In this document: positions 8,116-14,661 of the stretch, piece after piece
How the letters are laid out: each line of letters starts with the position of its first letter
Numbering within the stretch: the first letter of the stretch is position 1
From: Anaerolineaceae bacterium UBA5838
Lineage (GTDB): Bacteria; Chloroflexota; Anaerolineae; Anaerolineales; Anaerolineaceae
Assembly: GCA_002432795.1 (NCBI GenBank)
Contig: DJGU01000014.1
Span: 3,046-24,880 of the forward strand
DNA length: 21,835 bases
Reading direction: 5' to 3'
Made by a program: the position numbers and the translations under genes
The notes under the pieces: model-generated
What the model was told of the DNA's origin: nothing
The model's input: only the letters and a program-made list of their open reading frames with translations
Databases searched by the model: none

Positions 8116-9501
8116 GTGATCATTGTAATGTCGGATTTGCATTTCGCGGAGAGCAGTTCACTGGCTCTTGGTGAGCACTCCTTTAATCACAATCTACCGC
8201 CTGAGGTCTACCGCGCTTTTTTCAGTGAAATTCACGAGTTTATCCGCAACGACAACATCGAAGACATTGACCTTGTTTTGGCAGGCGACATTTTTGAAAT
8301 AACACGCTCAGCGCTTTGGCTAAAAGATCATCTGCGGCCCTACGCGCACAATGATGAGGTCACCGAGGGCAGCGAGTTGGAAGGGCGGATCAATGAGATC
8401 ATGGATGCCATTGTTGCGGATGGGCGTGTTGCGGCTACTCTGGATATTTTTCGGAATCTGACGATTCAGATGCGCCGACCAGTCCGCATCCATTTCATTC
8501 CCGGAAATCACGACCGCCTGCTGAATGCCAACCGTCAGGTGCGCAACCGTACCCGCAGCTTCCTGGGGATAGAGCCATCCGATTTGCCGTTTGATAATCA
8601 GTACCTGCATCGAACAAATGGTGAAACAAAAATTTTGATTCGCCACGGGCACGAATATGACGCGGCAAACTTTGGGGTGGATGTGCGCCTATGGCCTGAA
8701 ATTCCTACCCTGATCGATAAAAAATACTACGACAGACCTAACCTCGGGGATATTGTGACCACGGATATTGCAGCAAAATTGCCAATCCTTTTCAAGGAAT
8801 ACTACAGCGAGGGAAGTATTCTGGAAAATCAGGATCTTTCAGTGATGTTCCAGCGATTGATTGATTTCGATAACGTTAGACCTTCGAACGCGTTGATCAA
8901 TTTTTTATTCTCTACCCCCGGGTTCTCCATGAAAGAAGTCTGGCAGCTGATAGAGCCGGTCTTCGTGAAAATGCTCGACGATCTCGCCTTTTCCCCGCAA
9001 ATTGGCAGCCAGATGATCACTTTTGGCGGTTTGACTGGATTCTCTGCCGCCAGCCTGAAAGCAATTCTGAAAACGCGGCTTTGGCGAAGAGGGCTGCCCT
9101 TTTGGATGGTCAAGGCTTTACTGTCTCCGGTTTCACGCCGGTCGAAAATTGAAGATCAATCGGACTTCATTCTCAAAGAAGAATGTTTACGCAAACCAAA
9201 CTCGCCCATCAGGTGCATCGTCTCGGGGCATACGCACAACCCAACGGTGCAGTTGATGAAGGTAGAAAAGGGGATTGAAACTTACTATATCAATACCGGC
9301 ACGTTCAGAAACCTGATCACAACTACACCGAACTTGCGTGACTTTGGCCGGCTGAGATCAAAAGCCCGTGTCTTGATTTTCAAGCAAGGCGAACACAATC
9401 CTGAATACAACCGCCCCACGGGTTGGTCTTTTGACTTTACCGCACGGCACGGCTTTGGAGCCATGCCTTCAGAGCAGCACGACTTACCCCAATTTGATTG
9501 A
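8116..9501 (+). CDS. Calcineurin-like metallophosphoesterase
   Basis: Cytoplasmic-looking 461-residue member of the metallophosphoesterase superfamily. All metal-site blocks are present in order: D7-L-H9 (SDLHF), GD58 (LAGDIFE), GNHD (130-133, IPGNHDR), GH (178-179, RHGHE) and GHTH (371-374, SGHTHNP). About 190 residues lie between the last two blocks, an insertion with no domain I recognise; this makes it longer than simple UshA or LpxH-like relatives. The start is GTG, chosen because it opens directly into the first metal motif and follows CAGGAG (8104-8108). Its substrate cannot be told from sequence. The 3' end overlaps the convergent small gene by 18 bp. Confidence 0.85.
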   Translation: MIIVMSDLHFAESSSLALGEHSFNHNLPPEVYRAFFSEIHEFIRNDNIEDIDLVLAGDIFEITRSALWLKDHLRPYAHNDEVTEGSELEGRINEIMDAIVADGRVAATLDIFRNLTIQMRRPVRIHFIPGNHDRLLNANRQVRNRTRSFLGIEPSDLPFDNQYLHRTNGETKILIRHGHEYDAANFGVDVRLWPEIPTLIDKKYYDRPNLGDIVTTDIAAKLPILFKEYYSEGSILENQDLSVMFQRLIDFDNVRPSNALINFLFSTPGFSMKEVWQLIEPVFVKMLDDLAFSPQIGSQMITFGGLTGFSAASLKAILKTRLWRRGLPFWMVKALLSPVSRRSKIEDQSDFILKEECLRKPNSPIRCIVSGHTHNPTVQLMKVEKGIETYYINTGTFRNLITTTPNLRDFGRLRSKARVLIFKQGEHNPEYNRPTGWSFDFTARHGFGAMPSEQHDLPQFD

Positions 9502-9783
9502 GTCAGTCAACTGGCGTGCTGTTTCGTAATCCTTGTGACGAACATAAATGGCATAAGAAAGGGATGGCGTTGCACCCCATTTATTTTGGGTGACGTTGAA
9601 TCCCATATAAGAGCGGGATTGCAGCCCCGTCCCTACGGCGCCTTGAAGACGGAAGGTCTGAATGCGATACTGGATCCCATTTTGATCCAGAAGCTTGCAG
9701 GCTTTATGAAACGCCTCAGCAGAGGTTTCAACCATGAGCTTTTTGAGGAATGGTATCAACATCAGAAATTGTGGTAATTTCAT
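9484..9783 (-). CDS. Small DUF2007-like protein at the end of the AOR-Hdr run
   Basis: A 99-residue protein with no recognised enzyme motif. The pattern is SAEAFHKACKLLDQNGIQYRIQTF, a glycine-rich middle, then YAIYVRHKDYETARQLTDSI. An N-terminal helix, a 'LLDQNGI' turn and a terminal strand-helix with ETAR resemble small DUF2007 (putative signal-transducing) proteins. That match is by eye and weak. The ribosome site is strong (AGGAGGAA, 4 nt before ATG). It lies 26 bp after the polyferredoxin gene, so it is probably the last gene of the AOR-Hdr operon. Its stop lies within the end of the convergent phosphoesterase gene. Confidence 0.65.
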   Translation of the reverse strand: MKLPQFLMLIPFLKKLMVETSAEAFHKACKLLDQNGIQYRIQTFRLQGAVGTGLQSRSYMGFNVTQNKWGATPSLSYAIYVRHKDYETARQLTDSIKLG

Positions 9784-9798
9784 CAGGTTCCTCCTGAT
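9782..9798 (-). promoter_or_regulatory. Hairpin holding the SD and start codon of the small gene
   Basis: On the minus strand ATCAGG (9798-9793) pairs perfectly with CCTGAT (9787-9782) around an AGGAA loop. The hairpin contains the whole AGGAGG Shine-Dalgarno and the first two bases of the ATG. It could hold back initiation until ribosomes from the upstream gene or another factor open it. Confidence 0.4.
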
Positions 9799-9809
9799 TG
9801 AGAAAAAAG

Positions 9810-10793
9810 CTATGGTTCTATTTCTTTTTTGAGTTGTGCCTTTGCAAACAAATTCCCACGCAGCGCGTCGATCAAATCAGCCCGGCGCAGTGCGCGCTTA
9901 CGGTCAATCTCAACGGACTTGGCTTTATCATCTGAGACTTTTTGCAGTGCCTCAATCCAGGACGCGCTGGAAACTTCGGTGTGGTTTACGCGCCAGCGTT
10001 CAACTTTAACCGGCAATTCGTCAGCATTTGTCAACTTTTTTAGCGTGCGTTGGAGGGTCATGCCCTGCGACTCAAACTCAAAGGGCTCTTCCACGTATTC
10101 GGCTTTTATGGGGCAAACTTCCATGCAGGCGCCGCACTTGATGCAGTAATAGTCTGCCAAAACCAGCTCGCCGGCATCATCAATGTGCAGGGCGCGGGTG
10201 GGGCAGATATCGGCGCATGCCAGGCAGCCTTCCACGCAGCGTTCGCGGTGCAGCTCGACCGAGCCAACCCATGCCTGGCGGACCTCAAAGGCGCCTTTGC
10301 TGGCAATCTCACATTGGCGGCAGTGAATGCAATTATCGAAATCAATGCGCATGGTTTCGCGCACTTCATCGTAGCTGATGACGCCGGTGGGGCAGTTGTC
10401 GATCAGGAAATCCTTGAGAGAGAAATCAAACTTTTCTTTGCGGAAAATGGTCTTGGTGATGAATTCGGGGTACGCGCCATACTCAATGACCGGAATTTCA
10501 GGCTTGCCATTGATGGTGAGCGAAATGGCATGGGTGGGGCAGGATACCACGCAGGTACCGCAGGCGACACATTTCTTCTCATCCACGTCCACCGAGGCGC
10601 GTTTAACGATACGACCATCCTGCAATTCCGCCTCCACATGTGTGAGCGCGCCTTTGGGGCAGACAATCGGGCCAATTTGGCAGCCAACACAACGGTCGAG
10701 ATCCCATCGCATCAGGTAATTTCGCGTCACCATTCGGCGGGCGATAGTCATTTCGTGTTCGGTTTTGGTTTTCTTCGGAATACCGCGACTCAT
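9810..10793 (-). CDS. Polyferredoxin with one degenerate cluster motif
   Basis: A 327-residue soluble electron-transfer protein with several [4Fe-4S] motifs. CxxCxxGxxxCP (C35, C38, G41, C45) lacks its third Cys. CxxCxxCxxxCP at 75-85 is complete. A lone C134 (NCPTG) followed by CxxCxxC (155-161) may form one cluster. CxxxCxxCxxxCP (186-197) and CxxCxxCxxxCP (217-227) follow. The C-terminal 100 residues are charged and helical with no clusters. I chose ATG 10793 because TAGGAG lies 4 nt upstream and the gap to the preceding gene is 7 bp; the longer open frame would run into that gene. It probably passes electrons between the NAD(P)H module and the HdrA side or free ferredoxin. No exact family name is offered. 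Confidence 0.85.
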   Translation of the reverse strand: MSRGIPKKTKTEHEMTIARRMVTRNYLMRWDLDRCVGCQIGPIVCPKGALTHVEAELQDGRIVKRASVDVDEKKCVACGTCVVSCPTHAISLTINGKPEIPVIEYGAYPEFITKTIFRKEKFDFSLKDFLIDNCPTGVISYDEVRETMRIDFDNCIHCRQCEIASKGAFEVRQAWVGSVELHRERCVEGCLACADICPTRALHIDDAGELVLADYYCIKCGACMEVCPIKAEYVEEPFEFESQGMTLQRTLKKLTNADELPVKVERWRVNHTEVSSASWIEALQKVSDDKAKSVEIDRKRALRRADLIDALRGNLFAKAQLKKEIEP

Positions 10794-10800
10794 TTTTCTC

Positions 10801-11658
10801 CTAAAGGTCTGCTGGCAGGTCGTTGAGATCAGCCAGGCTGAAGACCGGACCGTCTTTGCAGATGTATTTTGGACCAAGATTGCAGCGACCGCACTTGCCG
10901 ACACCGCATTTCATGCGCTTTTCGAGCGAGGTAAAAATGGTTTCGGGGGTGAAACCAAGCTCGACCAGTGCTGGCAGGGTATATTTGGTCATGATTGGAG
11001 GACCGCAAACGACTGCCACGCTATTGACTGGAGATGGTTTGACTTCTTTGACCACATCAGGCACGTAGCCAACATGGTGTAGCCAATCCTGCTCTGGCAC
11101 GTCAATAGCTTGATGCACTTCCATGTCATCCCTTTGATGCCAGGCAGCAATATCCTGTTTGTACATGCACAGCCCGGAGGTGCGGGTGCCGTAAATGACA
11201 GTCATTTTGCCGTAATCCCCGCGATTGGAGGGATGGTGCAGGTGTTTGGTGAGGGCATAGAGGGTCGAAAAAGCGCACCCGCCGCCGATGATCACCAGGT
11301 TCTTGCCCTTCCAAGCTTCCAGCGGAAAACCATTGCCAAGCGGTCCGCGGATGCCGATTGGATCGCCGGGTTTGAGCTCGTGCAGGGCAGTTGTAACGGA
11401 GCCCATCTTTTGGATGGTGAAGCGGACAAAATCCCCTTCCCAGGCAGCACTGGCAACGCCGAGAGCGGACTCGCCTTTGCCGATGACGCTCAAGAGACAG
11501 AATTGACCCGGGTTGTAGGCAGCGAAGAATTCGCGGGCATCCTGGGGGTCGTCAAAACTGAGCTCCAAGGTTTTAAGTGAACGGTCATTAGACTCGTAAT
11601 AGGCATGCAAAACGTGCATGGGGATAGGCAGATAGGGGTTGTGAGCCTCATTAGACAT
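10801..11658 (-). CDS. FAD/NAD(P) and [2Fe-2S] oxidoreductase (FlxA/HydG/PyrK-like)
   Basis: A 285-residue flavoprotein of the ferredoxin-NADP reductase fold, like dihydroorotate dehydrogenase electron-transfer subunits, sulfhydrogenase gamma subunits and FlxA. The FAD half has NPGQFCLLSV (49-58). IRGPLGNGFP (103-112) follows. The nucleotide half has LVIIGGGCAFSTL (121-133) and VAVVCGPPIM (214-223). The C-terminus carries a [2Fe-2S] motif, C251-x4-C256-x2-C259-x7-C267. This should be the NAD(P)H entry or exit point of the complex. The start has GAGGTAG upstream and overlaps the previous gene by 8 bp. FlxA-HdrABC systems oxidise NADH together with an Hdr core; by that analogy this subunit couples the operon to NAD(P)H. 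NADH and NADPH cannot be told apart here. Confidence 0.9.
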   Translation of the reverse strand: MSNEAHNPYLPIPMHVLHAYYESNDRSLKTLELSFDDPQDAREFFAAYNPGQFCLLSVIGKGESALGVASAAWEGDFVRFTIQKMGSVTTALHELKPGDPIGIRGPLGNGFPLEAWKGKNLVIIGGGCAFSTLYALTKHLHHPSNRGDYGKMTVIYGTRTSGLCMYKQDIAAWHQRDDMEVHQAIDVPEQDWLHHVGYVPDVVKEVKPSPVNSVAVVCGPPIMTKYTLPALVELGFTPETIFTSLEKRMKCGVGKCGRCNLGPKYICKDGPVFSLADLNDLPADL

Positions 11659-12673
11659 GGGCTACCTCACTTGGAAGTTGATGGGCTTTGCGCAGCATGG
11701 CGCGAATGTCTAAACCAACCGGGCAATAACGCACGCAACGACCACAGCCTGTGCAGCCGATCTGGTTGATTTGATCCACCCAATAGGTATATTTGTGGCT
11801 CAGGCGTTGACGTGTGCGTTCCACGCGGCTGGGGCGCGGATTGTGCCCGGATGCTTCGAGGGAATAAGTACGGAACATGCAGGTGTCCCAGTTGCGCACG
11901 CGTTCGCCGCGTTGGGCTTCATCGACGATGTCGAAGCAGAAGCAGGTGGGGCAGAGGAAAGTGCATACTCCACAACTCAGACAGGAACGCGAAATTTCTT
12001 CCCAGTATGGATTGTCGAAATTTTGATCGAGCTTTTCCTTCAAGCCTTCCGTTTCAAAGGCAATCGGCATGCTTGCCGCGGCAGCCTGCTGCAGCACGCT
12101 TGCTTGCGCGCTTTGCTCTTCAGTGGCAGTTTCAAGTTGGCTGAAAAGGCCTTCACCTTTTTCAGTCAGGGTTTCCACCAGGAAAATATCGCCGAGGTCA
12201 GTGAGGATCGCGTCCAGACCGGCATGGTTGAAGGGACCAGAGCCGACTGTTGTGCAGAAACCAGTCTGGCAGGGTTCATGGCAGCCAAGGCCAACCAAAA
12301 GCGTGGCATCGCGGCGAGCTTGCCAGTGGGGATCTGTGTAGCGTTCCTGCTCAAATACTGTGTCGAGCATAGTCATGGCATGCGCGTCGCAGGGACGGAT
12401 GCCAAAAATGAGACGGGGGGACGTTTCTGAGGGGATTTGTTCGTAACCGCCAAAACGTGTGAATTTCAGCAGAGCCTCGGAGGTCGGCAAAAAGAGGGCT
12501 TTTGGCGGAATGCGCGTGTTGTGCGCCTTGACGTCGAATGCAAGTTCAAATCCATCCTGCAGGGGTAAAAAATGGGTGTAGTTCTGCAGAGATTGCGGCG
12601 CGTAGACTTCATAATCCTGGCGCCAGGCGTTCAGTTGGTGATTAAGGTCGTCTTTTTTGAGGATCAGGTTCAT
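11651..12673 (-). CDS. Hydrogenase/sulfur-reductase beta-like Fe-S dicluster protein
   Basis: A 340-residue protein of the HydB/AsrA/FlxC-like group, which carries electrons between an FAD/NAD(P) subunit and a catalytic or bifurcating core. The N-terminal domain has GIRPCDAHAM (91-100) and CHEPCQTGFC (131-140), both typical of the family. Two [4Fe-4S] motifs follow: CLSCGVCTFLCP (231-242), with extra Cys at 244 and 246, and CTGCGRCVRYCP (307-318). I chose ATG 12673, which follows GAGGAG; an in-frame TTG at 12688 would make the ribosome site coding. The gene lies directly before the FAD/NAD(P) subunit, the normal pairing in sulfhydrogenase and asr operons. No hydrogenase alpha or delta gene is in the window, so the partner must be another protein of this operon. 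Confidence 0.88.
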   Translation of the reverse strand: MNLILKKDDLNHQLNAWRQDYEVYAPQSLQNYTHFLPLQDGFELAFDVKAHNTRIPPKALFLPTSEALLKFTRFGGYEQIPSETSPRLIFGIRPCDAHAMTMLDTVFEQERYTDPHWQARRDATLLVGLGCHEPCQTGFCTTVGSGPFNHAGLDAILTDLGDIFLVETLTEKGEGLFSQLETATEEQSAQASVLQQAAAASMPIAFETEGLKEKLDQNFDNPYWEEISRSCLSCGVCTFLCPTCFCFDIVDEAQRGERVRNWDTCMFRTYSLEASGHNPRPSRVERTRQRLSHKYTYWVDQINQIGCTGCGRCVRYCPVGLDIRAMLRKAHQLPSEVAHV

Positions 12674-12684
12674 TTTCTCTCTCC

Positions 12685-13638
12685 TCAAACTATAAAGCGG
12701 GACTTGTCGTCCAGCGTGATGGTCGAGAAAGGTGGTGGGGTTTTGGTGTCCATCCCAGCTTCAAAGTTGTACTTTTGGCGCATATCTTGGTTGAGTTTCT
12801 CGGTCAGATAGGTCATCTTGATGTCCATCGGGCAGGCACGTTCGCAAGCGCCGCAGCTGGTGCAGCGACCAGTTTGGTGGAAGGCGCGCACGATGTGCCA
12901 GCCTTGCATGCCAGCCGGGGTGGTGCCGCTCTCGGTCCAGCGCGGGCTGACGTGATCCACGAAACACTCCTCGCAGTAGCACATCGGGCAGGCTTCACGG
13001 CAGGCATAACAGCGAATGCAGCGTTCGGCTTCCTGGCGGAACCAGGCATGCCGTTCCTGGAGAGAAAGATCTGCAAAAGCTGCAACTTGCTCGCGTGCCA
13101 AAGTGGGATCGCCTTCAGGCAGGAGTTCACCAATGACAATATCAGCCGAGATTGGGTTTGGATGGATGCAGCGAGCGCAACTTTCGTGCAAAAGGGTGTC
13201 TTTTTCGAGGGTGAAGTAACCTGACTTTGCTTCGACGAGCACGGTGTTATCACTTTGCTCGAAAACACTGATCACTTCTTCACCGGTCTTTTCAATAATC
13301 TTTCGCCAGTCGATGATGCCTTCACAGGGGACACCAATCAGGTAAAGACCATCTCTGGGGTGCTGTCCTTCGATAACCAGGGCATTCACCGAGCGGTTCT
13401 CACATCCCCGCACCAGCATGCCAATCTTTTGGGTCTTCGGGAAGCGGGTGAGGTAGGTGGCGAGATTATTCTGGCAAAGCGCGTTGTAAACGAGACGATC
13501 AATTTCCTCAACGGTCTTGAAAAACGCAGGCTGCGGGTGGAGGGGGGTATCGCCGGCTTTAAAACCGATGATCATTTCCACCACACCTTCATCAAGAAGA
13601 CGTTTGGCTTCCGCTTTGAGGGCGTCTAAATCAGGCAT
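12685..13638 (-). CDS. FdhB/FrhB-like [4Fe-4S] dicluster protein
   Basis: A 317-residue iron-sulfur protein. The N-terminal part with VRGCENRSVNALVIEG (77-91) and LIGVPCEGIID (100-110) resembles the beta subunits of F420-dependent hydrogenase and formate dehydrogenase (FrhB/FdhB). The C-terminal half has CIRCYACREACP (207-218), directly followed by MCYCEEC (extra Cys 220, 222, 225), and CTSCGACERACP (259-270). The extra Cys may bind a further metal centre or replace a ligand. I chose ATG 13638 because AGGAGG lies just upstream and the overlap with the mvhD stop is 8 bp; the longer frame is an out-of-frame extension into mvhD. Its likely role is electron relay between the Hdr side and the dicluster/FAD pair. 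The F420 link is family resemblance only. Confidence 0.82.
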   Translation of the reverse strand: MPDLDALKAEAKRLLDEGVVEMIIGFKAGDTPLHPQPAFFKTVEEIDRLVYNALCQNNLATYLTRFPKTQKIGMLVRGCENRSVNALVIEGQHPRDGLYLIGVPCEGIIDWRKIIEKTGEEVISVFEQSDNTVLVEAKSGYFTLEKDTLLHESCARCIHPNPISADIVIGELLPEGDPTLAREQVAAFADLSLQERHAWFRQEAERCIRCYACREACPMCYCEECFVDHVSPRWTESGTTPAGMQGWHIVRAFHQTGRCTSCGACERACPMDIKMTYLTEKLNQDMRQKYNFEAGMDTKTPPPFSTITLDDKSRFIV

Positions 13639-14071
13639 TGGCACCTCCTGCTGATTCAACCGCACGGGTGGCGAGGTTGTGGGCAGGTCCGAAGGCTTCG
13701 AGTTGAGCTTCAAACGCAGCAAGCTCCTTCTGGATAATGCCGCGATCTTGCAGGTCCAGCCAGAGGAAGCGAATGCGTTCCTTCTCATAACCGATATGAC
13801 TAAGATAGTCGGAAAACTCTTCCAACTGCCGGCGGGCTCCAATGTTGCCTGTTTTGAAATGGCACTGCTCGGGCAGACATCCGCTGATCATGATGCCGTC
13901 CGCGCCACCTTGAACCGCGTTCAGGAGGTAAAGCGGATTGATGCGACCGGTGCAGGGCACTTTTATAAGGTGGATGTTTGCGGGCAGTTGGCTATCAACC
14001 CATTCCTGGTCAGCTGGTGAAAAAAGGCACCATTGGCATTGAAAAAGAACTAATTTTGGGGTCTCACTCAT
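13631..14071 (-). CDS. mvhD: Free-standing MvhD-like [2Fe-2S] subunit
   Basis: A 146-residue protein of the MvhD/HdrA-linker family, which carries a [2Fe-2S] cluster and hands electrons to HdrA. Conserved Cys are C12 and C15 (FQCQWC), C40 (VPCTGR), C65 and C70 (SGCLPEQCH). GADGIMISGCLPEQCHF is the family core. The start is ATG 14071, which overlaps the stop of the HdrC-like gene as ATGA. The operon thus encodes two MvhD units, this one and the C-terminal domain of HdrA. The free one has lost the CSYGGAD pattern after the first Cys pair (CLFSPAD here), so the two are not recent copies. Confidence 0.9.
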   Translation of the reverse strand: MSETPKLVLFQCQWCLFSPADQEWVDSQLPANIHLIKVPCTGRINPLYLLNAVQGGADGIMISGCLPEQCHFKTGNIGARRQLEEFSDYLSHIGYEKERIRFLWLDLQDRGIIQKELAAFEAQLEAFGPAHNLATRAVESAGGANA

Positions 14072-14661
14072 GAGGATACCCTTTCGGTTTCTAACCAAGA
14101 TAATAAAGAGTCGATCAACTCGGCATCGTTATAGTCCTCAGCCAGGCGGATGGAAGTGGAGCGGCAGGCAGCGGTGCACAACCCGCAAGCCATGCATTTG
14201 CCAGCATCTACCGAAGCAACCGTGATCGTGCCGCGGAAGGCAACCCGTTTTTCAACCAGGCTGATGGCTTCGTAGGGGCAGATTTTTTCGCACAAGCCGC
14301 AGGCGACACAGGTGGACTCGTCCACTTTGGCAACCTGATAGGGCGTCTTCTTGCCACTTTCGACTGCCAATGCCTTGACGGCATTAATCACGCCGGAAAT
14401 GTGGATTTTTTGCGGGCAGGCGGTGTAACAGAGGTCGCAGGCAGTGCAAAGCCAGGTGGTTTTGTCGGCAAAGGCATCATCGTCCATATTGAAAACAGCC
14501 TCACGGATCAGACGCCGCGGGTTGTAACTGCCCTCAAGTTTAGTCTGGATCATGCATTTGCTGGTGCAGGTGCCGCAAGAATAGCACATCATCAGCATCT
14601 CCCCACCCGGAATTGCTTTTACACGTTCGGAAAGGGTGTTCGGGTCAGTGAAACCACTCAT
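14068..14661 (-). CDS. hdrC: HdrC-like protein fused to a 2x[4Fe-4S] ferredoxin
   Basis: A 197-residue protein with four [4Fe-4S] motifs. The N-terminal half is HdrC-like: CYSCGTCTSKC (26-36) and CTACDLCYTACP (72-83), with the GSYNPRRLIREA helix between them. The C-terminal half is a bacterial-type ferredoxin with CVACGLCEKICP (118-129) and CMACGLCTAAC (156-166). In heterodisulfide reductase, HdrC joins HdrA to the catalytic HdrB. Here no HdrB gene is present, so the extra ferredoxin half may supply another exit for electrons. Its ATG overlaps the hdrA stop as ATGA, which suggests coupled translation and fixed stoichiometry. Confidence 0.88.
   Translation of the reverse strand: MSGFTDPNTLSERVKAIPGGEMLMMCYSCGTCTSKCMIQTKLEGSYNPRRLIREAVFNMDDDAFADKTTWLCTACDLCYTACPQKIHISGVINAVKALAVESGKKTPYQVAKVDESTCVACGLCEKICPYEAISLVEKRVAFRGTITVASVDAGKCMACGLCTAACRSTSIRLAEDYNDAELIDSLLSWLETERVSS

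Noticed and set aside
10050..10826. Long plus-strand open frame opposite the polyferredoxin gene
   Set aside because: It is antisense to a gene with clear Cys motifs and has no recognisable domain; a shadow frame.
11771..12430. Plus-strand open frame of 219 codons opposite the dicluster protein gene
   Set aside because: Antisense shadow of a well-supported Fe-S protein gene.
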